Below are positions 35,590 through 47,399 of a stretch of 64,000 nt of DNA, one piece after another. Under the pieces are notes generated by a model. That model made no database searches. It worked only from the letters and a program-made list of their open reading frames with translations, and was not told where the DNA came from. The number at the start of each line of letters is the position of its first letter. Within the stretch, counting starts at the first letter, position 1. Origin of the DNA: Dolomedes plantarius (Eukaryota > Arthropoda > Arachnida > Araneae > Dolomedidae); assembly GCA_907164885.2 (NCBI GenBank), contig OU015491.1, positions 115,045,288 through 115,109,287 of the forward strand. The letters are read 5' to 3'. The translations under genes were made by a program, and so were the position numbers.

Positions 35590-36219
35590 TTTATTTCTAT
35601 TAACTTAGACACATGCTAATATACGTATAATCTGAAGGTATAAAGAGACAAATGAAGGATATAAAATTTTAAAAAATATAAATTTATGAACAGTTATCTT
35701 TTTTTTTTCATGTTAAACGGCTATCGTAATTCACTAACAGATTTGACTCTGAAAATAAATCAGTTAAACTGAAAAAAAATAAACGGTAGGTATTTACAAA
35801 CATATTGCAATTGTAAATACCTAAATTCAGAATATGAGTCTAAACAATTGCGATAAATGCCAGTTATTGTTACTAAGTAAGAAACATTCTAAAGCATATT
35901 TTGAATGTTTAAAGGGACAAATGAATGATCAGAAATTTGCGAATATACATTAAACAACTGTTATCTTTATAATTTTTTAAATTAAACTAATATCTTTATT
36001 AAATGATAGATTAGATTAAGAAAATTAATCAGTTGACAAACTGGAAAAAGATACACTCTACTTATTTACAAATATATTGTGATTTTAAATACTTACGATC
36101 ACAATGAGTCTAAGTAATTACAATACGTGCCAATTATTGCTAATAACTTAAACACATTCTAAAGCATAATATGAAGGTTTTTAAAGATAAATGAATGATC
36201 ATAAATTTCCGAATATATA

Positions 36220-37175
36220 CAACGTGCAACGATTAATAAACAAAACTGGAGCAATTTAACAAATGCAAGGCACATTCCTTGCAAAACTGTTTAATATTTT
36301 TCCAAGAAGTTACTTTCTGAAGCTACACAAGTTTAGCAACGTTCATACAAGTTTTGGAAACATGCTTTAAATTCCCCTGTCTTAACCTTTCAAAGTTCGA
36401 CTGTTACGTTCCTTTTGATGTCCTCTATGTTTTCAAATCTGTGTCTTTTCAGACATATTTTCACATTTGGGAAGATGAAACAGTCTGATGGAGACAAATC
36501 TGGGGAATCATGAGGGTGATAAAGGTCCACATTTCTTTTACTGGCTAAGAATTCTTTGACAAGACCTGCTGTGTGAAGCCGGGCATTATCATGCGGTAGG
36601 AACCAACTCCGTTTTTCATGAAACTGCGATCGTATTCGATGGATTCTCTTAATCACACGCTGCAAAACTTGGGCGAATTGTTTCTTTGTTAATGTTCAAG
36701 ACGTACATTCCATCATTTTCAGGTTCATTCACCGAACACTTAACAAATTCTCTCTCACCATTTCGATCGTTTCTGGTGTTCGGACAGTTTTCGGACGTCC
36801 CGTGTCCTCGTTGTCTTTCAGCTCCTCCCGGGCATCACGAAATCTAGCGAGCCATTAAAAAAACGCATGCGAGATAGTGCATCACCATAATATACTTACT
36901 TTATCAAATTGTAAGTTTCAGTAGCAGTTTTTCCAATTTTAAAGCAAAGTTTAATGTTAGCCATTTGCTCCATGATATAGGTACATTTAAACGTTACTTA
37001 ATAACTGAATTCGGTTAAAGCTCGAGGCACGTGATGCGTATGCAACTAAACTTTCTAATTGGTTCAAATTGGTTATAAATTGCTGTTACATATTCTAACA
37101 CTCATCGTCAGAGATCGGTCATGCTCGAACGCGTTCAATGTAGCGTCAGTCTCGTTTATTAATTGTCGCACCTTG
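36220..37175 (-). mobile_element. mariner-type element inside the tandem array
   Basis: Ends CAACGTGCAACGATTAATAA (left) and, inverted, CAAGGTGCGACAATTAATAA (right), TA on both sides (36,218-36,219; 37,176-37,177). 956 bp, so internally shortened relative to a ~1.3-kb mariner. Confidence 0.85.
36390..36970 (-). pseudogene. mariner transposase (broken, shortened)
   Basis: Minus strand. MEQMANIKLCFKIGKTATET starts near 36,975. LARFRDAREELKDNEDTGRP and KTVRTPETIEMVRE follow around 36,860-36,740. After an internal loss the catalytic end appears: SWFLPHDNARLHTA (second Asp) and HDSPDLSPSDCFIFPNVK (third Asp, mariner D34D). The first Asp block (SDE-like) is absent. Stops and frameshifts separate the parts. 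It is from a different mariner subfamily than the 29-kb copy, judging by TIR and residues. Confidence 0.88.
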
Positions 37176-37535
37176 TATTAAGCAACTGCAATCTTTATAA
37201 TTTTTCAAATTAAACTGCGATCTTTTTTAACTAAGAGATTAGATTATGGAGATAAATCAATGAACAAACTGTAAAAAATGCACTCTACTTATTTACAAAC
37301 ATAATTTGATTGTAAATACGTACAGTCTCAATATGAATTTTAATAATTTAAATAAGTGTCCTTTATTGCTGTCAACTAAGGCACATTCTAAAGCATAATA
37401 TGAATGTTAAAAGAGACAAATTAACGATTATAAATTTGTGAATAAATATTAAACAACAGTTATCTTTATAATTTTTCAAACTAAACGGTGATATTTATTC
37501 TCTGCGAGATTAGATTATGAAAGTAAATGAATGAA

Positions 37536-38285
37536 TCTCTCTACTCTAATAAAAAAGTAACTCCTGCTGCCGCCGCTGTCAAAAGATTGTCACGCTATCT
37601 CCTCCGAAACTGATGGGGGTATGGGTCGAGAGCGATACCAATGGATGCAGAAAAATGGGGGTGGGGACCAAAGTAAGACATGTCTCATCTTCGTCGGACT
37701 TTAAGTATTTTTTAATTTTATGTTTTGTGGGAAAATATTGACTTTTTCATCTTCAGATTACGATAATTCGACAAAAATGATCGTAGAATTTTGATCTTTT
37801 AACATTCTAAGACTACAGACATTTCTCTTTCAAAGTAGACCTCATTTGTTTAAAAATATTTTAAAACAGACTAATATTTTCATCAAAAAATGAAACACAG
37901 TTTTTCAAGAAATGTCATCCCATATGTGGATGTAATATCGACGCTCCTCGAGTTTTTATCTTATAAAGAAAATATTGACATCATCTGGAATTTGAAAGCT
38001 TTCTTATTCATATAAACCTCATTTCAAGCCTCTATCTTAACATATCGATTTTTAATTGAATTTTAAAGCTGATAATTCCACAGTGATGAAATCCCTTCTC
38101 ATAAGGGTGACAACAGTAAATGGATGGAAGCTATTACATTGCCCGAGAATCACCCCCCTATGTATCTCGCTATTAGCCCTAAAAGAGCAAAGATGTAACA
38201 ATAATTTAAAAGAAACTAAAATCAAATTCAGTTTATATTATATTCCTTTTAGTACGAAAAGCGAGCCTAGGGGCGAAGCCTCTAG
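37536..38285 (+). mobile_element. Non-autonomous Helitron-like element, copy 2
   Basis: Begins TCTCTCTACTCTAATAAAA after A (37,535) and ends CTAGGGGC-GAA-GCCTCTAG (CTAG at 38,282-38,285) before T. 750 bp, inverse orientation of copy 1, alignable over the whole length (e.g. GACATGTCTCATCTTCGTCG, GGGAAAATATTGACTTTTTC). It sits inside one unit of the ~272-bp array. Confidence 0.85.
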
Positions 38286-38640
38286 TAAATTGAAAAAAAA
38301 ATTACTCTCTGTTTATTTGCAAACATACTGTAAATGTAAATGTGGTGTAATCACAATATGAGTCTAAATAATTACAACATGTGTCATTTATTGCTATTAA
38401 CAAAGACAAATTCTAAACTATATTTTGTTGGTATAAAGAGACGAATGAACGATCATAATTTCTCAATTATATATAAAACAACTATTAGAGCTCTAATTTT
38501 TCAAACTAAATGACTATCTTTATTAAATAAGAGCATAGATTATTAAAACAAATCAACTAACCTTTTGAAAAGGAAATAAAACTTTACATATTTACACACA
38601 TAACTGTAACTCATATATGTGCGACTTAAAACCTGCTTAC

Positions 38641-39932
38641 TGATTCTTTCTCATATTCATGCGGAAAGATCATTCCCTAATTTTCAGCCACTTTATATCT
38701 TTCCATCTTTAGCCCTCCACGAGATAACGTTGTTTTCTGAAAACTATAAATAATGAAAAGCACTCGAAAGCGGGAATATGAAAAGACATTTCTAAACAAA
38801 TTCATTAAAATTCACGTTTACGTACACAGCATTGTAATTTAAAAATTACACACTCTATTACTCTACAACAGACCTCAGCAAATCTACCGGTTGCTCAAAA
38901 TGAGATTCCCCCTTTCTTAATGTTTCTTTATTATGGCGAGTGTTCCCTGTAACCGAAGAATGAATGCGCTCCGCATTCTATCATCATAAAGCCTCGCTTA
39001 ATGGAAGTAGAGTAAATTCATTTTTAAAATATTTCTCACGTAATTGGCTCCATTCATCAAAAAGATTAATTTTACTTGCAGAGCGCTTTTTGTAGATTTC
39101 AATTTCGTATTTTAATTTAATCGTCTCCCAGGAAATCAGGATACACTGCTTTCCAAAATGGCTTTGAGAGGTCGGCAAAACTGGAAGCGTTTGGATAGTA
39201 TGGAAGCTTAAAGTTTTTATTTTTTTGTTTTTTACCTTACTTCATTACGGTGTAACGTCTTTAAAAAAATGCAAATACTGCAGTTTCAAATAAAATGACC
39301 TCTTAGAAAATCATTTTGAAAGAATTTGGAAAATTCTTTTGTCTTCGAAATCATTTGTTGATATTCCATTTCTTTCAATGAGTAAGCTGCAATTAGAATA
39401 TTTCGGTTTCTAAAACAGAAGAAATTGCTTTCGATTCTTAAATTTTAAAGACTGCCAGATTATTTTTGTGGTTTATTTTAATTTATTTCAAACTCATATT
39501 TTGGAAGAAAAAGAACACGAAGAAACTATTCTCTAAACAATGTTTAAAAGGATGTAATCCCTTTTTCTAATTATGCAGTAAAAATTATTAATATCATAAT
39601 AACTGATTCTGAGTAAGAAAATGTATTTATGTCCTCTTAAACGTTTCTCGTACTTTGCAATTTTTTCTGTGAGTTTCATATGAGCCGTTAACTGCACAAA
39701 TTGATTAAATCCATAAACAAAAAAGTGGAGAAATGCGAGGAAATAATGTACAATACTTTAATAAATGATAATACAATAATATTAATGTATCAATAATTTT
39801 GACGTTTAATGGTTTTAATCTTTGTTATTTGGAAAATTTACTATAAAAATAAAAAGCTATGACTGAATCAATTGATTTGACACTTAAATTTAATATATTT
39901 CAAAAAGTGGAGTTATTCAATGTATGGAATGA
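38641..39932. other. Anonymous sequence
   Basis: No gene recognised; the minus-strand frame at 38,984-39,178 has no known motif. Confidence 0.4.
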
Positions 39933-40570
39933 ATGGCTCATATGTAACGCCTATAACGCTTATATGTAAAGCCATACCACATTGATTCAAAATATTTTGG
40001 CTTATCATCCAACAATACAGTTTTACTCATCATTTTGGCACCGTACTATATATTTATGAAAATATATTTATGAATATACTCTCCGTTTGCTTCTAAATAT
40101 ATTTGATTGTTTTAAACTTTATAGATTAGACGATAATGTCCATTTGAAAATATCTTTAATTTCTAATAATTTTAACATTTTAATGCAAAAAAATTTATAA
40201 AATGACCTAATTTGTAAACGGCTCATATGTAACGCCTATAACGCTTATATGTAACACCATACCAGATAGATTCAAAATATTTCGGCGTATCATCAAAAAA
40301 TACAGTTTTACTCATCATTTTGGCACCGTACTATATATTTATGATTTATAGTACGGTGCCAAATATGTAAATATAATATGTATTTATGTTTATATCATAA
40401 ATACATATTATAATATGCATTTATGAATATACTTTCCGTTTGGTTCCAAATATATTTGATTGTTTTATTATTTATAAATCAGACGATAATGTCCATTTGA
40501 AAATATCTTAATTTCTAATAATTTAAATGATTTTAATACAAAAAACCGTTACAAAATGACCTAATTTGAA
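39933..40570. repeat. Two-unit tandem repeat, ~285 bp
   Basis: CTCATATGTAACGCCTATAA begins both units (about 39,937 and 40,224). Shared blocks are TACAGTTTTACTCATCATTT, TGGCACCGTACTATATATTT and CGATAATGTCCATTTGAAAA. Unit 2 has an extra ~80 bp that starts with an inverted copy of the GGCACCGTACTATA block (TATAGTACGGTGCC at about 40,346), forming a hairpin. Confidence 0.85.
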
Positions 40571-41372
40571 AATGTTTATTTTCTGAGACGAATTATTGCT
40601 TCTGTTATGTGCTGCTGATTTTAAATTTAAAATAAATCAAGAATTTTTTTCAGAATAAAAATGAGGAATACAATTACCACCTACCAGTTTTATTTTTATT
40701 GCTTTTCAACCAGTTTGGTTTTGCTATACACTCTAATTACTCTTTCAGTATTATTTTTAATTCGTAAACACATTTGCAAGATTTGTATATATTCAATTGT
40801 TTCTGAAAATTCTACATGTGCAATTAATTTTTTGTCCTTTGATTAGCATATTAATGTCAGTAATAATAAATTATTTGGCTTACACATCGTTTATCATAAT
40901 TAAATTCTAGTAGATATGTTCATCATGGTTCGTCTGCAAAAAGTTTAAAGTGGTTTTCGTGCAGTGGTAAATATTTAATATTAAGACTTGAGTTTTTACG
41001 CCACGGGATAAAATGTCATTTAAATAATTACGAATATCACTTGATTTCAGTTGATGGCACTAGACAGTTTACAAAATAATATACTTGCTATCGCTTCCTT
41101 CTTAGAATTTATATCCTACCAGTCTCAAAATTTTTAAAATTCATATTTATGTTAACCCTCCAAAAAGTTTCATGACTGATTCTTGTTTCTTCGCGTTAAG
41201 TATTATTCCGCAACGTTATTTTTTAATTAACAAACTTGTAAAGCTAAATAAATCCATTCCAGTTGAAGGGTCCAGTGTTAAAACGACTTTACAGCCATTT
41301 TTATGAAAATGAGTTAGCAGTACCTGTTGTAAAGACTCATGGAGTATATCTATTAATATTCAGGTATTTATA
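40571..41372. other. Anonymous sequence
   Basis: The open frame at 40,661-40,846 is short and hydrophobic with no known motif. Confidence 0.4.
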
Positions 41373-42274
41373 ACTGTCTCTCATAACCGCCATATATTGG
41401 CTAAAAAGAAAAATGATTTATTGCCAAAAAAGGCGATGCACGCCAAATCTGGTGTATTGAGCATGTATTGCGCAGGCGCGAAGTACAGCTTGGCGCAAGT
41501 CATGGCTAGCTTCGAAAGGTAACGAGAGACAGCCCTTGGACGCGTTGGAAGTTGGTGACACTTTGGGAGCGTGTGTTGAGTGTGGAGTGAGGAACAAGGC
41601 ATGGCCTATTATAAGTATTTACCTTTTTTATTATGGTGTCTTAAATAAATTTTCTTATTTGCTCCTTAAACCCCTTGTCTGTAATTTAATTTACTGTAGT
41701 GGATAATGTTTCTTTGGTAGAACTTAATTTATTGAATATTGTAATATGCTTAGCACGTGGATCAGGCTATATGTAGGGTTAAGTATTTTCTTGCTAAGCT
41801 AAGTGCTGTTAACCTAAAGTAAATACTCTACTTAATCTATGTTACCTGAGACAACCTATCTGGGTTATCTTTCATGTCGCATTGTTACTTGAAATTAATT
41901 CTGTAACTTAATTTAAGACACAACGCATTTCATGTTTCACCTTTTTTTGACTGGCTTAACTATTCGCTAATTTGCTACCACTTGTTCCGATACGGCTTCC
42001 CTTTTGGCGTCGTAATTACTCGGCTTCACAACAGTACCATCTTGTAGCTGTCAAGGAGTACTAATACCACGTACATTCATATCTGAGGCAGAATCACTTT
42101 AAAGGTGATAAAAATAACGATAAAGTTTCGGCGTTCCATAGAAAAACCACGTTACTCCAACTTTCAAATTCGTTTTTCTCAAGACCACAAGAGGTTTTTG
42201 GAGTAAAGCGGTTTTACCCCTGGACCTTTCAGTTTTTATTAATGGTGGTTTAAAAAAAATATTCGTATAAAACA
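41373..42274 (+). other. Possible LTR (solo or truncated element)
   Basis: Starts TGTCTCTCATAACC and ends TATAAAACA, directly followed by TTGGCGACAATGG, which resembles the primer-binding sequence next to gypsy-type 5' LTRs. A GC-richer block (41,440-41,610) and an AATAAA (about 41,645) fit an LTR, but no second copy or target duplication was found, so the call is weak. Confidence 0.25.
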
Positions 42275-43525
42275 TTGGCGACAATGGTAATTACAATAAA
42301 TAAATTAAAATTTTTCATATGCAACACTCAATACTAAAACAAGTTATTAAAAGTCAAGAGAACGCACTAAAATGATGGATTTTACAATCTGCAAAACAAA
42401 AAAAATAAATAATATATAAATATATAAATAAATAAATATATAAATAAAAGCAAATATTTCCAGTTTGCTAAGGTGTCACTTTTTACAAAGAATAGAAAAT
42501 TTGGGAATATTCCCTCTCGTAATATCCCAAATATTCCATGCAATATTTTTTTTCTTAATATATACTTAAAATTTATGGGAATAGTCCATTATGTAATATT
42601 TTCAATGAAATAGTAAAGCCTAACTTCTTAGTTGAATATTTTTCCACAACGTTGCATGTTGATTTGAGAATTCTTTATGAATGCACCGATTTTTAATTAT
42701 ATTTTAATACTGATCTGGATTTTAATATGAACTGCATATTTTTGAGAGGGAAAAATTGATTTGAAAAGTCCACTTCAAAGGCTACTATGTTATAAAACCA
42801 TCTTTTTTTTCATCAAGAAGTACATCCTAACTTTTTACTTGCCTTCTATTATAATGTTCTATGTTGATTTGAGCGTTCTTTATGAATCTTCGGAATGTTC
42901 CGAATAGATTTACATTTTAATAATGAGCTAAACTTTAATTTGAACTGCATATTTCCTGAGTTAATAATATCGTTGTAAAAAGTCCACTTCATAGGTCATT
43001 ATGTCATAAGCTTAAATTTTTATTTTTAAAGATAATATTAAAATCCAACTCTTTTGTTCAATATTTTTGCACAACGCTGTACATATTGATTTGAGCATTC
43101 TTTATGAATACGCCGATTTTGAATTGCAATTTAAAAATGAGTTGAATTTTAATTTTAACTGCATCTTTTTTGAGAAGAAGAAATTTGTAGCATACATTTT
43201 CCTTTTATTTTCTTGTATAAATGATTATAATTTTTTTCATTTCTCTAGTTCTTTGAATGTACCGATTCCTTTATTTCCCTACTTTAATATTCATACTATT
43301 CGAGAAAGTTATTTTAAATGTAAATTGAATTTTCTTAGATTTCTATTTTTTCTTCTAATTGTGCTCGAATTAGTACTTTTCCATTCAGTAACTTTGCTTT
43401 GTAATGATAATGATGATATTCGTATTTTTGTGTTACCTCTCCACGATGCAAAAGTTTTTTAGATCAATCAAGACGAAAAGAGGTTTATAAGAATTTATGT
43501 TACAATATATATATATATATATATA

Positions 43526-44754
43526 CACTGAAGGGCCATAAAAATTGGAATACCTGTATAATACTAAATAATTCCACTTCTGGACTACGTAAACTGGATT
43601 CGTAAAACTGCAGAAACGCGACAATGCATGGACTCCATGATATTTCTGAGGAAGTCTGTAGACAATGAACATCATGGCTTCTGAAGAGCGGTCCCCTGTT
43701 CAGTAATATTCCTAGACGGAGAATTTCTGCTTTGAACGGAACATTGCAGGGTATTCAAGATATGTTGAATAAGTTCAAATCTGGTGCCCTATGGGCCCAC
43801 TTCATGTTCAAAAACTCGGATGAGTGTTCCTAAAACCCTAATATGGTGGCTGTGAATGTATGTGGTTGCGCATAATCTTGTTGGAGGATGCCGAAACCCA
43901 TGAGAGTGAATGCATGATATGAAAGGCTGTAACACACCTGAAAGGATGTTATCAAAGCATTCAATGGTGAAAGAAGTTGTAGACGTATAGCAGGTCCAAA
44001 TTCGAGCCAGCCTAACATACCATATAACATTACGGAGGAACCGTCAGCATGTACATTATCTTGTTGATAGTCTGGATTCATTGATTTAAGGCGTTGTTTT
44101 TCACACGTGGACCCTTTCATCTGCCCGAATGAATTGGAAACGAGACTCGTCAGACCAGTATTCTCGTTTCCAGTCTTTAAGTGTCCAAGGGCGGTCTTTC
44201 CGGTCCAGAACGAGGTAAGAATCTGTATCATGTGGAAATCTGTAACATGTGGAAAGCAATGGCAGAAGGGTTGAGTAGGGGCTATTAAAGCCCCTATCAT
44301 GCAGTAAACGTTGTTCAGTCCTCATGCTGATTACAGTAAAGGTCTTAGAAATGAATTGCGATTTTTTTCCTAATTGTTGCTCTCCTTTCGCTTGAAATAA
44401 TTCTTGACAAATGACGCTCTTCACGATGATCCAGAGTCTTTTGAAGGTGCCACCGTTTCCATAGGTTTGGCATTTTACAGGAATTATTCTATTATAGGAA
44501 CTTCAAAATCTAAACTTTGGTTGCAACATCGAAATGCTTTGACCCACCCACGGGCGCCATCAATCATACCTCGTTGAATTTCGGTTAAATCTCGAACACG
44601 TGCTAAGCGCACGGCGCAATGAAATATTTAAGCTTCCGCAGATGTCTGTCGCTGTATATATGCTGCTTGTGAATGATATCATTCATATGGAAGTGTAAAT
44701 TTCTTCGTATTACGCATGGGATCGTCTATATCCCAGTTATACTGCCACTTCAGT
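43526..44754 (-). mobile_element. Tc1-like element
   Basis: Left end CACTGAAGGGCCATAA and, inverted from about 44,752, CTGAAGTGGCAGTATAA are imperfect TIRs within TA-rich flanks (43,507-43,525 and 44,755-44,770). About 1.2 kb; related to the element at 1-700 by its CACTTCAGTATA end. Confidence 0.75.
43690..44430 (-). pseudogene. Tc1-like transposase (frameshifted)
   Basis: Minus strand. The frame at 44,424-44,101 gives EQRLLHDRGFNSPYSTLLPL and LKDWKREYWSDESRFQFIRA (first Asp). The next part, shifted by one frame, gives MLYGMLGWLEFGPAIRL and GILQQDYAQPHTF (second Asp). The terminal block survives as MKWAHRAPDLN near 43,800, where PDLNP is expected. Frameshifts and the eroded third motif make it inactive. 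Confidence 0.85.
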
Positions 44755-45329
44755 ATATATATATATATACTTACTCTCTATCACAATCTTCTATGTTGGT
44801 TTAAACATTCTTTATGAATCTTCTGAATGTTCAGAACTGATTTACATTTTAATAATGAGCTAAACTTTAATCTGAACTGCATATATCTTGAGTGAATGAC
44901 ATAGATGTAAAAAGTCCACTTCAAAGTCTAATTTTTGACCTTATGCTTTTGTTTATTATTATGTATGAAATTTTATTTTTGTAACTCATTTGTTATACAT
45001 AGTATGTTTAATGTATGAAATTTCATTCATTTTTAATGAATATTAAAATGTTTTTGTTAAAAAATCGCGTGTTCATAAATCAATTTGTAACACTGTATAT
45101 ATATATGTGACGTAAATAGTGTTCTTTATTAGTAAATGGAATGGTTACGTGTCATTGTCTGTGCACGAAAAATATTACGGCATCATATCAGTGGAAGGGA
45201 ACGGCATCGTAGTTTATACTGGTGAAGGAACGGCCCTATAGTTAGTGGAATTCGACGACATAATGTTCGTAAAATGAAATCTGGCCAAAAATCAATGATG
45301 AATATATCTAGGATGAACTCAGTCAATTA

Positions 45330-45660
45330 GCTTTAATCATTCGCTAAAAAAAAGAATCAGAAATTCTTCGAGGAAGGTCCACCGCATCCCGGACGTCTGT
45401 CAGCCGGAACACAAAGGGAACAGGTGAAGTACCCCAGGTACTGTGAGAAATGCCACAAACTATGTAGACGAACAACTCAGGAACGTAATGAAGAGAATTA
45501 CCCGTATAGCATCGCTAACTGGGACATTTCATCATATGTCACAAAAAAACTCTGATACTAAGTCAAGAAAACATATATTCTTTCAAAGTCCAGATTCTTC
45601 AGTTCGTGTTTGCCGATAAGTTATCGTTAAGCAGTGATTGCGAAGGATTAGATTGCCACA
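45330..45660 (+). pseudogene. Possible degraded transposase remnant
   Basis: Fragments such as FFEEGPPHPGRLSAGTQREQ and RNVMKRITRIASLTG resemble the linker and second helix-turn-helix of mariner-type transposases, in different frames. No catalytic motif is seen. Weak. Confidence 0.25.
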
Positions 45661-46597
45661 GGAAGTTCCAACTTCGACTACTATCCTGGCAGAATATCAA
45701 GTCAAAAAATAAAATTAAACTAAGCTTTCTTTGTCTACACAAATTTATTATACTTATTACTAGGCATTACGTAGTACAAAATTATTGAAATACATAATTT
45801 TACTTCTGCATAGAAGTTCTAACATAAAAACTGTAAAGTCAGTTACAAGAAAAATGACCGACATGGTCCATAAAAATATCGTAATCTGTTTATCCAATTT
45901 CTTCCAAGTCAGAACGCGAGGGAGCGAGGAATGCAATAAAGTTGCGTGCCAACATGCCAAGCGTCGTAGCCTACCTCCGGTAAAGGAAGGGAGCGCATTT
46001 AGCGGAAAGGGCGATAAAAGTAGAAAAGTTGCAGCCATGTGCTCATGACGTAAAGGCGCGGTAAATTTTAAAAGCGGTAATTGGCTGAGCAGGTGAGACC
46101 TGGCGACCTTCAAAATTCACCAAAATTTGGCGATTTTGTGCCAAAGCGGTTTTTTCAGAAACTGCCTTGAACCAATTTACGTGAGTACCTTTCCGAGCTT
46201 ATGTGCCGACACCTTTTGTAAAAGTAATTGACAAATCTTCCCTAAAGCGCTGCGTAAAGAAATACTGCTCTCGAATGGGATTTTGATAGATGGCAAGTTG
46301 CTTGTTAGCCAGTAAACAGGAAACCGTAATTTAAAAGGAGCCTGGGAAAGAGAACCGTAATGGTTTCTTTAACAATATCGAGCTGTTTCAATTCACGAAC
46401 AGATGTGAATGATTAAGCAAAAACGACGTTACGGAAAGACCACCCAGAATTTAAGGCTAGGATAAGAAACACATTTGTTAACGTTAACTATTACTCGAAA
46501 AGTAGCGAAATTAAAATAATTCATGGCATTAAATAAATTTTACATTTAAATCGGGGTAAAATAGGCACAACTTAACTGTAGCGACAAATTCCACGCT

Positions 46598-46600
<3 letters not shown>
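45661..46600. other. Anonymous sequence, locally less AT-rich
   Basis: 45,905-46,190 has higher G+C than its surroundings and open frames on both strands (45,760-46,113), but no protein motif was recognised. Confidence 0.35.

Positions 46601-46641
<41 letters not shown>
46601..46641. repeat. (TA)n microsatellite
   Basis: About 41 bp of uninterrupted TA. Confidence 0.95.
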
Positions 46642-46645
<4 letters not shown>

Positions 46646-47097
46646 CGAGCTAGGGGCCAATTTGGCTTGTTATCGCCAGCGCGCGATGCTAGGGAGTTCT
46701 CGTGAATTTTAAAAAAAAAAACCCATAGTTTAAGCACGCTCACGCGTCTACCATGGAGAAAGTAATAAATGAGGATTTGGGTAATTGTTGGAAAATGGTT
46801 TAGTTGTGCTGTGTGGCATCATGGGTTTTGTTTTGCGAGATAAATAGGAGTTTGGAATAAGAATAGTAGTTCAAGCTTTGTTCTTGCAGCGAAAGGTGAC
46901 CGTTTCCTTAGGAGATTTCTTGAGGTATCCGCCTACCTTTAAAACGCAATTTTCGATCAAAATATCGATTGTCTATTTGTGGCTTAATATTAAAGCCTGA
47001 TATCTTAGCTTTCTAAATCAGTTTGAATTTTGTTTCTATCTTGCTTAGAACTTGAGTTATAGGCATTTAAATACTAGTTGGTTGCTATTTTTTGAAG

Positions 47098-47125
47098 CCG
47101 GAAGTAGCATTCCGCTACCGGAAGT
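47098..47125 (+). promoter_or_regulatory. Paired CCGGAAGT sites upstream of the transposase
   Basis: CCGGAAGT occurs twice in the same orientation (47,098-47,105 and 47,118-47,125), 20 bp apart, about 275-300 bp before the ATG. CCGGAAGT is the core recognised by ETS-family activators. It is probably part of the element's own promoter; function is inferred. Confidence 0.4.
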
Positions 47126-47399
47126 GAACTTAAATATTTGTTTACATTGAAATTTTACATAGTTTAAGCTTAAAAATTTGTTCCTGCAAATAAAATCAGT
47201 TTAAAAAGAAAATAAATAAAGTTTGAGATATTTAAAATGCGTATAATTAATCTGGCAACAAAATGTTTTACTCAGATATTTGGCATCAAAATCGCTGTTT
47301 ACTTCGCTTAAACTTTGATCGCGTCTTGCAGTTTTTGTGTTACGAAAGTACTCATAAGCTAGTAATTCTTCTTTAATAAGCTTTTGTTTCATTGTCGAA

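Larger units (their letters stand above)
35590..38640. repeat. ~272-bp tandem array carrying two later insertions
   Basis: The marker CATTCTAAAGCATAATATGA (and variants) lies near 35,610, 35,885, 36,153, 37,382 and 38,408. Subtracting the mariner (956 bp plus TA) and the Helitron (750 bp), spacing is about 268-277 bp throughout. Other shared blocks are AACAACTGTTATCTTTATAA, ACAAATGAATGATCA and CTACTTATTTACAAACATA. So there are about four and a half units of a ~272-bp satellite-like repeat. Confidence 0.85.
42640..44945. repeat. ~213-bp tandem array split by a Tc1-like element
   Basis: Units start near 42,650, 42,861 and 43,075 with (A/T)TGTTGATTTGAG(C/A)(A/G)TTCTTTATGAAT, and share ATTTACATTTTAATAATGAG, TGAACTGCATATTT and AAAAAGTCCACTTCA. 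A further unit is at about 44,787 beyond the Tc1 insertion. Confidence 0.85.

Noticed and set aside
35590..38640. CRISPR-like array
   Set aside because: Units are ~270 bp with no short constant repeat and unique spacer pattern; eukaryotic tandem repeat.
45760..46113. 117-codon minus-strand frame in the GC-richer block
   Set aside because: Frames are open on both strands with no conserved motif; probably a composition effect.
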